Part shown: positions 25,189 through 33,230 of the stretch, piece by piece
Layout of the letters: each line of letters begins with the position of its first letter
Position numbering within the stretch: position 1 is the first letter of the stretch
Assembly: GCA_021804485.1 (NCBI GenBank)
Contig: JAJZHM010000009.1
Span: 1-34,806, forward strand
Reading direction: 5' to 3'
Length of the DNA: 34,806 nucleotides
From: Pseudomonadota bacterium
GTDB taxonomy: Bacteria > Pseudomonadota > Gammaproteobacteria > Pseudomonadales > Moraxellaceae
Made by a program: the position numbers and the translations under genes
Notes under the pieces: generated by a model
Seen by the model: only the letters and a program-made list of their open reading frames with translations
What the model was told of the DNA's origin: nothing
The model's database searches: none

Positions 25189-25581
25189 TTGGACAAAAAT
25201 ATGAAGATTCTGATTGTCGATGATTTTGGAACCATGCGCAGAATCATCAAGAATCTGTTGCGGGATCTTGGATTCAATAACACAGCCGAGGCCGATGATG
25301 GGCAGACGGCTTTGCCGATGCTGCAGAGTACGCATTTTGACTTTGTGGTGACCGACTGGAACATGCCTGGGATGACTGGCATTGATCTGCTGAAGGCGAT
25401 TCGCTCCAACCCCAAGCTGGCTTCGGTGCCGGTGCTGATGGTTACGGCTGAGGCGAAGCGTGAACAGATTATCGAAGCAGCACAGGCGGGTGTGAACGGT
25501 TATGTCGTCAAGCCTTTTACCGCGCAAGTACTCAAGGAAAAAATAGAAAAGATCTTTGAACGTATTGACGCAGTCAAGTGA
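25189..25581 (+). CDS. cheY: CheY, chemotaxis response regulator
   Basis: A 130-residue single-domain receiver that carries the phosphate signal from CheA to the flagellar switch. The acidic pair Asp11-Asp12 (VDDFGTMRR), the phosphorylation site Asp56 ([12 protein letters not shown]), the conserved Thr in MVTAEAKRE and the Lys in YVVKPF are all present. No ATG has a ribosome site: ATG 25201 lies too far from the only Shine-Dalgarno. The TTG at 25189 lies 5 bases after GGGGAGG, so I take it as the start. cheZ follows 16 bases after the stop. Confidence 0.95.
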   Translation: MDKNMKILIVDDFGTMRRIIKNLLRDLGFNNTAEADDGQTALPMLQSTHFDFVVTDWNMPGMTGIDLLKAIRSNPKLASVPVLMVTAEAKREQIIEAAQAGVNGYVVKPFTAQVLKEKIEKIFERIDAVK

Positions 25582-25597
25582 TGTGAGGAGTGGGTGG

Positions 25598-26392
25598 ATG
25601 AGTGGCAACAACGAGCAGGTACCCCAAGAAGATGATGATGTCCGGTTCAGGATCATGGAATATGCACAGAACATGATCTCCAGCCTGGAGAAGGGAGATC
25701 CTGCAACAGCCGTCCATATGATTCATGAGCTGAATTCCTATCGGGATCAGCGCCTGTTTGCTGAAGTTGGCAAGATGACGCGCAGTCTGCATGATGCCAT
25801 TGTTAATTTTCATAACGATACCAATTTTAGTTCGACTGACAAGGATGAACTTTCACGGATCCGGGATGCTTCTGATCGTCTGAACTATGTCATCACGATG
25901 ACCGATCGGGCTGCCAACCGTACGATGGATATGATTGAAGCAACAGTTCCTCTGCTGGACGACATTCAGAAAATGGCAGAAATGCTCAAGCCTGAATGGG
26001 ATCGACTGGTGCGTCGTGAAATGCATCCACAGGAGTTTCGTGATCTGTATGTGCGTGTCGATGATTTCTTTCAACGCACTGCCCGTGATGCCTCCAAGTT
26101 AAAAGGGATGTACAACGATATTGTGGTCGCTCAGGACTATCAGGATTTGACCGGACAGATTATAAAGAAAGTCATTACCTTGGTGCGTGAAGTTGAAGAG
26201 AGTCTGGTGCGGCTGGTCAAGATGGCCTCGCAGGTGGATGCTGCTGCCGGAATCTCGCATACTAAGTCGACCCCTCGAGAGCTGACAGAGCGCGACAAGC
26301 TGGAAGGGCCCATCATTGATGCGAGCAAGGTCAAGGATGCGGTTTCAGGTCAGGATGAAGTGGACGATCTCTTGTCCAGTCTGGGCTTCTAG
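25598..26392 (+). CDS. cheZ: CheZ, CheY-phosphate phosphatase
   Basis: A 264-residue helical protein that speeds dephosphorylation of CheY-P. The catalytic segment AQDYQDLTGQIIKKVI carries the Asp and Gln that correspond to Asp143 and Gln147 of E. coli CheZ. The last residues, QDEVDDLLSSLGF, match the C-terminal peptide known to bind CheY. The ORF track starts at 25556; ATG 25598 follows GAGGAG at 7 bases and is clearly better. It lies between cheY and cheA, as in Pseudomonas. Its tail resembles the repeats in the linker of the neighbouring CheA. Confidence 0.95.
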   Translation: MSGNNEQVPQEDDDVRFRIMEYAQNMISSLEKGDPATAVHMIHELNSYRDQRLFAEVGKMTRSLHDAIVNFHNDTNFSSTDKDELSRIRDASDRLNYVITMTDRAANRTMDMIEATVPLLDDIQKMAEMLKPEWDRLVRREMHPQEFRDLYVRVDDFFQRTARDASKLKGMYNDIVVAQDYQDLTGQIIKKVITLVREVEESLVRLVKMASQVDAAAGISHTKSTPRELTERDKLEGPIIDASKVKDAVSGQDEVDDLLSSLGF

Positions 26393-26404
26393 GAGCGTGG
26401 ATTT

Positions 26405-28588
26405 ATGACGTTCGATGCGGATGATGAAATTCTTCAGGATTTTCTGATTGAAGCTGGTGAGATTCTTGAGCATCTTTCAGAGCAGCTGGTCGAACTGGAG
26501 AATAATCCGGGAGACAAACAGCTTCTAAATGCCATATTTCGTGGGTTTCATACCGTTAAGGGTGGGGCGGGATTTCTGCAACTTGATGCTTTGGTAAATG
26601 TCTGCCACGCCGCTGAAAATATTTTTGACATGTTGCGCAACGATAAACTTTCCATCAATGCTGAGGTCATGGATGTCATTCTGCAGGCGCTTGATGCGGT
26701 AAACTCTATGTTTCGCAAGGTTCAAGGGCGTGAAGAGCCGGTACCCGCTTCAGCCGCCTTGATGGATGCCCTGCATCGCATTTCCTCGGGTGCAGCTGCC
26801 CAGGCAGCACCCCAGCCGGTGGCTCGACCTGCACCGCCACCACCACCACCACCACCACCACCTCCTCCTCCTGTTGCTGCAGCTCCAGCGACTGGAGCCT
26901 CGGATGCCGATGCGATTACCGATGAGGAGTTTGAGGCATTGATGGATGCCTTGCATGGTGGAGGAGTCCCGGGCAAAAATCGGGTCAGCGCTGCGCCAGA
27001 ACCGGTTAAGGCGGTACCCGCACAGGCCGCAGCACCCGCTGCTGAAGAAATTAGCGAAGATGAGTTTGAAGCCCTGCTCGATCAGTTGCAGGGTCAGAAA
27101 CAAGGACAAGGCAATAAGGCTGCACCAGCTCCTACGCCAGCCAAAGCTGCGCCTGTTGCTGCTGCAAAACCAGCCCCGGGTGCAGGTGACCATATCAGTG
27201 AGGACGAATTCGAGGCTTTGCTGGATCAGTTGCATGGATCGGGCAAGGCTCCAGCTGTTGCGGTAACGCCTGTGGCGCCGTCGCGGCCGGCTCCTGTGCC
27301 AAGCCCAGCGCCGGTTGTTTCGGCACCTGTTGCGGCACATGCTCCGGAATCCCCTCGCGCTGCACCGGTTGATCCGAATGCACATGCTGCGCATCAGGTC
27401 AATGCCGACTTGATGCAGGAAACGACGGTACGCGTTGATACCAAACGGCTTGATGACATCATGAACATGGTGGGCGAGCTGGTTCTGGTGCGTAATCGGC
27501 TGGTGCGTCTTGGAATTAGTAACGCTGACGAGGAAATTTCTAAGGCAGTCGGGAATTTGGATGTTGTGACGGCTGATTTGCAGATGGCGGTGATGAAAAC
27601 CCGCATGCAGCCCATCAAGAAGGTCTTTGGTCGCTTCCCGAGAGTGGTGCGTGATCTGGCCCGTAATCTGAAGAAAGAAGTCGAACTGGAACTGGTCGGT
27701 GAAGAAACCGATCTGGATAAGAATCTGGTTGAAGCTTTGGCCGATCCCTTGGTGCATCTGGTGCGTAATGCGGTGGATCATGGTGTCGAAGCACCTGCTG
27801 TTCGTGAGGCGCATGGTAAGCCACGTGTTGGCAAGATTGTGCTGTCTGCCCAGCAGGAAGGTGATCATATTGTCCTGTCCATTACCGATGATGGTGCCGG
27901 GATGGATCCGGACAAGCTGCGAGCCAAGGCGGTTGAAAAGGGGCTCATGGATGAAGATACTGCCTCGCGCCTTTCCGAGAATGAAGCCTTTAACCTGATT
28001 TTTGCTCCGGGCTTTTCGACCAAGGATGAGATATCGGATGTTTCGGGTCGCGGCGTTGGCATGGACGTGGTCAAGACCAAGATTGCACAGCTCAATGGTA
28101 CGGTTGATGTGCGGTCGGTACGTGGCCAAGGTTCAGTGATTGCCATTAAGGTACCCCTGACGCTGGCGATCATGCCGACACTGATGATCATGCTGGGTCA
28201 GCAGACCTTTGCCTTACCGCTGGTGTCGGTCAATGAAATTTTCCACATGGACGTTTCCAAGAAAAACATTGTTGATGGTCAGGATGTTATTGTCGTTCGT
28301 GAAAAGGCCTTGCCGCTGTTTTACCTGAAGCGCTGGCTGATTGCTGATGGCTGGGGCTCACAACCCGATGGTGAGAATGCCCATGTCGTAATCGTGACTG
28401 TGGGCACCAAAAAGGTTGGGTTTGTGGTGGATCAGCTGATTGGTCAGGAAGAGGTCGTGATCAAACCCCTTGGAGCCATGCTGCAGGGGACGCCCGGTAT
28501 TGCCGGGGCGACCATTACCGGGGATGGTCGGATCGCCATGATTCTGGATGTTCCCAGTATGCTCAAGCATTATGCCCATCGTTTGTAG
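26405..28588 (+). CDS. cheA: CheA, chemotaxis histidine kinase with a repeat-bearing linker
   Basis: A 727-residue kinase that couples receptors to CheY and CheB. Order: P1 phosphotransfer domain with His49 (FRGFHTVKGGAGF); a Pro/Ala-rich linker (about 130-335) with 13 consecutive prolines and three acidic repeats (from about residues 171, 216 and 264); dimerisation domain (about 345-405); the ATP-binding domain with HLVRNAVDHG, DDGAGMD and GRGVGMDVV; and the CheW-like P5 domain at the end. I cannot see a folded P2 domain in the linker; the acidic repeats occupy its place. ATG 26405 lies 12 bases after the cheZ stop, with GGAGCGTGG upstream. Confidence 0.96.
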   Translation: MTFDADDEILQDFLIEAGEILEHLSEQLVELENNPGDKQLLNAIFRGFHTVKGGAGFLQLDALVNVCHAAENIFDMLRNDKLSINAEVMDVILQALDAVNSMFRKVQGREEPVPASAALMDALHRISSGAAAQAAPQPVARPAPPPPPPPPPPPPPVAAAPATGASDADAITDEEFEALMDALHGGGVPGKNRVSAAPEPVKAVPAQAAAPAAEEISEDEFEALLDQLQGQKQGQGNKAAPAPTPAKAAPVAAAKPAPGAGDHISEDEFEALLDQLHGSGKAPAVAVTPVAPSRPAPVPSPAPVVSAPVAAHAPESPRAAPVDPNAHAAHQVNADLMQETTVRVDTKRLDDIMNMVGELVLVRNRLVRLGISNADEEISKAVGNLDVVTADLQMAVMKTRMQPIKKVFGRFPRVVRDLARNLKKEVELELVGEETDLDKNLVEALADPLVHLVRNAVDHGVEAPAVREAHGKPRVGKIVLSAQQEGDHIVLSITDDGAGMDPDKLRAKAVEKGLMDEDTASRLSENEAFNLIFAPGFSTKDEISDVSGRGVGMDVVKTKIAQLNGTVDVRSVRGQGSVIAIKVPLTLAIMPTLMIMLGQQTFALPLVSVNEIFHMDVSKKNIVDGQDVIVVREKALPLFYLKRWLIADGWGSQPDGENAHVVIVTVGTKKVGFVVDQLIGQEEVVIKPLGAMLQGTPGIAGATITGDGRIAMILDVPSMLKHYAHRL
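26834..26872 (+). repeat. Trinucleotide tract coding 13 prolines in cheA
   Basis: One CCG, eight CCA and four CCT codons follow each other without interruption (residues 144-156). The (CCA)8 part is a microsatellite that can change length in steps of three without breaking the frame. Translation of such a run normally depends on elongation factor P. Confidence 0.85.
26915..27244 (+). repeat. Three acidic peptide repeats in the CheA linker
   Basis: ITDEEFEALMDALHGGG (from 26915), ISEDEFEALLDQLQGQK (from 27050) and ISEDEFEALLDQLHGSG (from 27194) lie 45 and 48 residues apart, separated by Ala/Pro-rich spacers. Codon use differs between copies, so conservation is at protein level rather than from recent duplication. 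Confidence 0.85.
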
Positions 28589-28610
28589 GCACTGATCAAT
28601 AGGTGGATGC

Positions 28611-29648
28611 GTGACGGTCTCAGTACTGGTAGTGGATGATTCTTCATTCTTTCGCGGCCGGATCATCAAGTTGTTGCAGCAATTCAGCAGCTTGAAGGTT
28701 GTGGGCGAGGCCAGTAATGGCAAAGAGGCCGTGGAGAAGGCCTTGCGCCTGCAGCCGGATGTCATCACCATGGATTATGAAATGCCGGTGATGGATGGCA
28801 TATCTGCCTTAATTGAGATTCGGCGTCAGAAGGCTGTTCCGGTCATTATGCTGTCCTCACTGACTTTTGAGGGGGCGCGGTTGACCCTGAAAGCCCTTGA
28901 AGCCGGTGCTGCAGATTTTCTGGTCAAAAGCCGTCTGGATATTAAAGGACATCAGTATCCCCTTCTGGTTGAGAAAATTCTTGCCTTAGGCAAAGCAATT
29001 GAGGTTCATGAGCCGGTTGCCGCACAGCGAGCGGCTGTTCTGCCAAAGCCGGTTCCAGTGCGCACCGTTCAGCCATCGGGGCTGCGCCTGATCGTTGTGG
29101 CAGCTTCGACCGGTGGACCGCTGGCCATTCGGGAAGTGCTGTCCCTGGTCCCGGCCTCTTTGCCTTGCCCACTGATAATTGTTCAGCATATGCCTGAACG
29201 TTTTACACAGGCTTTTGCCGAACGATTGACAGAACACTGTCCCATGTCTTTTTCAGAAGCACGGGATATGGAGACGTTGCAGGCCGGTCGTGCCTATGTG
29301 GCGCCCGGTGGCAAGCAGTTGCTTTTGCAGCCCCAAGGTGCTCATCTGCAATGCCGGGTGGTATCCGAGCAGGATGGGCGATTGTACAGGCCTTCGGTGG
29401 ATGTAACTCTCGGTTCGGCAGCCAAAGTGGCAGGGTCGGGGACGCTTGCTCTGGTTCTGACGGGTATGGGTGATGATGGTACACGGGGTGGCAAACTGTT
29501 GCATGCAGCCGGTGGACGAATCTGGGTGCAGGAAGCTTCCAGTTGTGTGGTAAACGGAATGCCTCAGTCGATCCGTAATGCAGGTCTGGCCGATGAAGTG
29601 CTAGCTCTTGCAGAAATGGGGCGCAGACTGAGCCAACTGGCCCGATGA
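28611..29648 (+). CDS. cheB: CheB, receptor methylesterase response regulator
   Basis: A 345-residue protein with an N-terminal receiver (VVDDSSFFR, phosphorylation site Asp55 in TMDYEMPVMDG, then a Lys in FLVKSR) and a C-terminal methylesterase/deamidase domain. The catalytic triad is visible: Ser166 (AASTGGP), His193 (VQHMPERF) and an Asp at 288-289 (TGMGDDGTRGG). It removes methyl groups from chemoreceptors to adapt signalling. GTG 28611 lies 4 bases after AGGTGG and is the only sensible start. It follows cheA by 22 bases. The cognate methyltransferase CheR is not in the window. Confidence 0.95.
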   Translation: MTVSVLVVDDSSFFRGRIIKLLQQFSSLKVVGEASNGKEAVEKALRLQPDVITMDYEMPVMDGISALIEIRRQKAVPVIMLSSLTFEGARLTLKALEAGAADFLVKSRLDIKGHQYPLLVEKILALGKAIEVHEPVAAQRAAVLPKPVPVRTVQPSGLRLIVVAASTGGPLAIREVLSLVPASLPCPLIIVQHMPERFTQAFAERLTEHCPMSFSEARDMETLQAGRAYVAPGGKQLLLQPQGAHLQCRVVSEQDGRLYRPSVDVTLGSAAKVAGSGTLALVLTGMGDDGTRGGKLLHAAGGRIWVQEASSCVVNGMPQSIRNAGLADEVLALAEMGRRLSQLAR

Positions 29649-29676
29649 TCCTGAAGTCAGATAGGGGTACGGCAGC

Positions 29677-30426
29677 GTGGATGTTTTGAGTTTCGTTGGT
29701 CTTTCTCTGGCGATGTTTGCCGTCCTAGGTGGCAACTTTATTGAAGGGGGCAGCATTGGCTCCCTAGTGAATGTCTCCGCATTCATTATCGTCATTGGGG
29801 GGACTTGTGGCGCAGCAGCCCTGCAGTCGCCGCTGTCGGTGTTGCGTCGTTCGGTTGTGGTACTGCTCTGGGCTTTTTTTCCACCCCGAATCTCAGCGGG
29901 GTTGGCGCTGGAAAAGGTTTTGTCCTGGAGCAATACTGCTCGTCGGGAAGGGCTGCTTGGGTTAGAGACGGTGTCGGAAAGTGAGGCGGATGTCTTCACC
30001 CGGGTGGGTTTGCAGATGTTGGTCGATGGCAGCGAGCCGGCAGTGATTCGGGACGTTCTTGAGACGCAACTGCAGACACGTTTGGAGGCAGATTTGGCTG
30101 CTGCGGGTATCTTTGAGGCTATGGGTGGTTATGCCCCCACCATCGGTATCCTTGGTGCAGTCATGGGGCTGATTCATGTCATGAGTCATCTGGCTGAACC
30201 TTCCAAGCTTGGGTCGGGCATAGCGACCGCTTTCGTTGCGACGATTTATGGTGTGGGTTCGGCCAACCTGATTTTTTTGCCTCTTGCTGCAAAAATAAAA
30301 TCTCAAATCATACGTCAGGGGCAATTGAAGCAGATGCTGACGGAAGGACTTGTGGCCATTGCGGATGGCGAAAATCCGCGCAATATCGAATTGCGTCTGC
30401 AATCGTACGTTGATGCCGAGGTCTGA
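29677..30426 (+). CDS. motC: MotC, MotA-type flagellar stator subunit
   Basis: A 249-residue MotA/ExbB-family proton channel subunit. Two N-terminal hydrophobic helices (FVGLSLAMFAVLGGNFI and NVSAFIIVIGGTCGAAAL), a cytoplasmic loop, then two more helices around GGYAPTIGILGAVMGLIHVMSHL and GIATAFVATIYGVGSANLIFLPLAAKIK, the classical MotA signature with its conserved prolines. The position after cheB and before an OmpA-type MotB homologue matches motC/motD of Pseudomonas, the second stator set. GTG 29677 is the start; AGGGG lies about 9 bases upstream. Confidence 0.9.
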   Translation: MDVLSFVGLSLAMFAVLGGNFIEGGSIGSLVNVSAFIIVIGGTCGAAALQSPLSVLRRSVVVLLWAFFPPRISAGLALEKVLSWSNTARREGLLGLETVSESEADVFTRVGLQMLVDGSEPAVIRDVLETQLQTRLEADLAAAGIFEAMGGYAPTIGILGAVMGLIHVMSHLAEPSKLGSGIATAFVATIYGVGSANLIFLPLAAKIKSQIIRQGQLKQMLTEGLVAIADGENPRNIELRLQSYVDAEV

Positions 30427-30431
30427 TTGAG

Positions 30432-31178
30432 GTGCGAAAGAAACGACACTTGCCGGAAGCACACGTCAACCACGAGCGCTGGTTGGTCTCTTATGCTGAT
30501 TTTATTACGCTGCTTTTTGCCTTTTTTGTGGTGATGTACGCCATTTCATCGGTGAACGAAGGAAAATACAAGGTGTTTTCTTCGTCGCTACGCAGTGTAT
30601 TTGAAACTCCGCCCGGAAGTAGTAAGCCCATTGAATTGCTGCATGGCTCGGCATCCAGCAGCAAAACAGAGGACAAGCAGGTCAGTGATGAACAGAAAAA
30701 GGTGCTGGTGCAAATTCGACAGGACATGATGGGTGCCTTGTCGAAGAATGTAGGTCACAGCAGTATCCGGGTGACCGATCATGGTACTTGGATTGGTGTG
30801 GATATTCAGAGTGAACTGTTGTTCTCAAGCGGCAGTGCAGTGTTATCCAATCAGGCACTGATGACTCTCTCCGGGATCGCTACGGTTCTGCAACGTTATA
30901 CCAATGTGGTACGTGTCCAAGGCTATACCGACAATGTTCCGGTCGTGAACTCGGTCTATCCCAGTAATTGGGAGCTTTCTGCCGCCCGGGCTGTCTCGGT
31001 TTTACGTCTGTTCGAAGAACAGGGCATTGATCCGCACCGAATGTCTGCAGTTGCCTATGGAGAATTTCATCCGGTTGCCGATAACAATACGGAGGCGGGT
31101 CGGACCCGTAATCGGCGAGTGCTGATTGCCATTGCCAAATCGGCCAGTGGTTTTGGCAGTGGGCCGGATGAACCGTGA
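30432..31178 (+). CDS. motD: MotD, MotB-type stator subunit with OmpA domain
   Basis: A 248-residue partner of MotC. The single membrane helix holds the proton-accepting Asp23 (SYADFITLLFAFFVVMYAIS); the C-terminal OmpA/MotB domain binds peptidoglycan (VQGYTDNVPV...NWELSAARAVSVL...VAYGEFHPVADNNTEAGRTRNRRVLI). GTG 30432 begins 6 bases after the motC stop; the GAGG just before it is very close, so initiation may depend on coupling to motC. Together they form an ion-driven torque unit anchored to the cell wall. Confidence 0.92.
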   Translation: MRKKRHLPEAHVNHERWLVSYADFITLLFAFFVVMYAISSVNEGKYKVFSSSLRSVFETPPGSSKPIELLHGSASSSKTEDKQVSDEQKKVLVQIRQDMMGALSKNVGHSSIRVTDHGTWIGVDIQSELLFSSGSAVLSNQALMTLSGIATVLQRYTNVVRVQGYTDNVPVVNSVYPSNWELSAARAVSVLRLFEEQGIDPHRMSAVAYGEFHPVADNNTEAGRTRNRRVLIAIAKSASGFGSGPDEP

Positions 31179-31187
31179 GAACCGAAC

Positions 31188-31958
31188 ATGCGCAAGTGGA
31201 CCATAGCCAATCAAAAGGGTGGAGTGGGCAAGACCACCACAGCGATTACGCTGGCCGGCCTTCTGGCCGAGCAGGGGCGTCGAGTCCTGATGGTGGATCT
31301 GGACCCTCAGTCCTCACTGACCCATTATTTCTCCCGTTCGCTGGGTGAACCAGCTGTAGATGTTTATCGTATTTTTCGGGACCGTGGAACCCTGGATCGG
31401 GACATGATTCTGCAGGCAGCCATGCCTTTGCCGTTTTCGGGGTTGTGGGTGATGATGTCTTCGCCGCTGCTCGCCACCGTTGAGAAAATGGGCTCGCCGC
31501 AAGGAGGCATGGGGCGGGTGCTTAGTGAGGCTCTGGCCTTGATGCAGGATGATTTTGATGATGTCCTGATTGACACGTCGCCAACTCTAGGCGTGCTTCT
31601 GGTCAATGCCATTGCTGCTGCTGATCGGCTCATTGTGCCCGTCCAGACGGAGTTCTTGGCAATGAAAGGACTTGAGCGTATGATGCGTACATTGGCCATG
31701 ATTTCCCGCTCCCAACAACGTCAGGTACCGGTACTTGTGCTGGCAACCATGTATGACCGGCGTACTTCGGCGGCGCAGCAGTGCTTGCGTACCCTGCAGG
31801 AGGTGTATGGCTCGGTGCTGGCACCCCAGGTGATCGGTGTGGATACCAAGTTTCGGGATGCCAGTCAGGCAGGTATGCCGTTATCGTATTTTGTCTCTGA
31901 GTCGCGTGGTCTGGATGCCTATCGCGCTCTGTTGCAGCAAACACTGGAGAAAGGCTGA
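31188..31958 (+). CDS. parC: ParC, ParA-like ATPase for polar chemotaxis arrays
   Basis: A 256-residue ParA/MinD-family ATPase with the deviant Walker A NQKGGVGKTTTA, the switch segment MVDLDPQSSLTHYF and the Walker B-like DVLIDTSPTLGVL. In Vibrio and Pseudomonas the ParA homologue at this place (after motD, before a CheW-domain gene) is ParC, which brings chemotaxis arrays to the pole and ensures their inheritance. It should not be confused with topoisomerase IV ParC. Its stop overlaps the start of parP by one base (TGATG). The name rests on gene order plus family. Confidence 0.85.
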   Translation: MRKWTIANQKGGVGKTTTAITLAGLLAEQGRRVLMVDLDPQSSLTHYFSRSLGEPAVDVYRIFRDRGTLDRDMILQAAMPLPFSGLWVMMSSPLLATVEKMGSPQGGMGRVLSEALALMQDDFDDVLIDTSPTLGVLLVNAIAAADRLIVPVQTEFLAMKGLERMMRTLAMISRSQQRQVPVLVLATMYDRRTSAAQQCLRTLQEVYGSVLAPQVIGVDTKFRDASQAGMPLSYFVSESRGLDAYRALLQQTLEKG

Positions 31959-32590
31959 TGTCGGCGCATGAGCGATTCTGGTTCGAGGTCCAGCAGGCCG
32001 AACTAGTGGCCTATCTGGATGATCTTTTGGCTCCAGCAAAACCTGAGCCTGTGGAAGAGCCTTTGGATGTTGTGCCCGAGACATCCCGGGTTTCTTTCGC
32101 GCCTCAAAGGGTTGTTGTTCCTGCGGAACCCGTGTTGGTTCAGCCCGAACCCCAAGTGCCGGTACGACCGCCGCTGATCCTGAGCGAACAGCGCGAACTG
32201 ATGTATCTGTACATTGAGTGCAATGCACGACGCTATGCGTTGCCTTTGATTCAACTGGGCAGAATATTTCGGGCCGAACAGCATATGACTGCCTTGGTGG
32301 GGCAGCCCGCCTGGCAGTTGGGTATTTTGCCCGCCAAACCGGTTTTGCAGGCTGTTGATTTACACCACGTTCTTTGCGGTGAGTCCGGGGAAGCACCGGC
32401 CTATTTTGTCAGCGTGGCCGACAGCCGCAGGGTTCTGAGCTGTCAGACCATACAGAATAGCGAGCGGGTAGCGCATAGTGCCATCCGCTGGCGAACAGAC
32501 CGTAAACGTTCACCGTTGATTGCGGGCATCATCTGCGATCATCTGACACCGGTTCTGGACCTGAGTCGACTGGACGAATGTCTGGTCTGA
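31958..32590 (+). CDS. parP: ParP, CheW-like-domain partner of ParC
   Basis: A 210-residue protein with an N-terminal Pro/Glu/Val-rich region (about 20-75; in known ParP proteins the N-terminal part contacts ParC) and a C-terminal CheW-like domain (about 80-205: LMYLYIECNARRYALPLIQLGRIFR...GIICDHLTPVLDLSRL). ParP of Vibrio ties the ATPase to CheA and receptors in the array. The 1-base overlap with parC supports joint function. The CheW fold is divergent, so it is clearly distinct from the true CheW gene that follows. Confidence 0.8.
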   Translation: MSAHERFWFEVQQAELVAYLDDLLAPAKPEPVEEPLDVVPETSRVSFAPQRVVVPAEPVLVQPEPQVPVRPPLILSEQRELMYLYIECNARRYALPLIQLGRIFRAEQHMTALVGQPAWQLGILPAKPVLQAVDLHHVLCGESGEAPAYFVSVADSRRVLSCQTIQNSERVAHSAIRWRTDRKRSPLIAGIICDHLTPVLDLSRLDECLV

Positions 32591-32625
32591 ACTAGAATTG
32601 AGCTAGGTTGATCAGGAGTACGCTT

Positions 32626-33102
32626 ATGAGTCAGGGGATCTCGAAATCATCAGACGATCCGGTTTTGCAATGGGTCACGTTTCGTCTGGAAAATGAAACG
32701 TATGGCATCAATGTCATGCAGGTTCAGGAAGTCTTGCGCTATACCAACATTGCACCGGTTCCGGGGGCGCCTTCCTATGTGCTCGGGATCATCAATCTGC
32801 GTGGCAATGTGGTGACCGTACTCGATACCCGCCAGCGCTTTGGTCTGCCTCCGGGCGACATTACCGATAATACCCGCATTGTTATCATTGAATCGGATCG
32901 GCAGGTGGTTGGTATCTTGGTGGACAGTGTTTCGGAAGTAGTCTATCTACGCCAGTCAGAAATCGAATTGACCCCGAATGTGGGTAATGAAGACAGTTCC
33001 AAGTTCATCCAAGGCGTTTGCAATAAGAACAACGAGTTGCTGATTTTGGTTGATCTTAATCGTCTGCTGACGGATGAAGAATGGAATGAAATGGGTCTTT
33101 GA
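32626..33102 (+). CDS. cheW: CheW, chemoreceptor coupling protein
   Basis: A 158-residue CheW that links receptors to CheA. It has the two beta-barrel halves, with YGINVMQVQEVLRY, VPGAPSYVLGIINLRGNVVTVLD and FIQGVCNKNNELLILVDLNRLL. The track begins at 32608, but ATG 32626 follows AGGAG at 7 bases. It ends the chemotaxis run: after it come non-chemotaxis genes and no further plus-strand gene for about 130 bases. I see only a weak inverted repeat (GATCCT...AGGATC) after its stop and no firm terminator. Confidence 0.94.
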   Translation: MSQGISKSSDDPVLQWVTFRLENETYGINVMQVQEVLRYTNIAPVPGAPSYVLGIINLRGNVVTVLDTRQRFGLPPGDITDNTRIVIIESDRQVVGILVDSVSEVVYLRQSEIELTPNVGNEDSSKFIQGVCNKNNELLILVDLNRLLTDEEWNEMGL

Positions 33103-33230
33103 TCCTGTATGGTCAGAAGTGTCAAGGATCCGGTTGCAGATGTTTTTTAGCCTGTTGCTGTCAACTTGGGTCGCGCTTGAACGTTGAAACCTGGAACGGC
33201 GTGTGCCGTTTTCCATGAAAGAGGTTCATT

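Noticed and set aside
26833-26880. CRISPR-like or tandem repeat array
   Set aside because: The only short tandem repeat is the coding proline tract of cheA; no spaced direct repeats occur in the window.
26750-28129. 459-residue minus-strand ORF opposite cheA
   Set aside because: Shadow of cheA: composition is the mirror of its codons (Trp/Arg runs opposite the proline tract), with no family resemblance.
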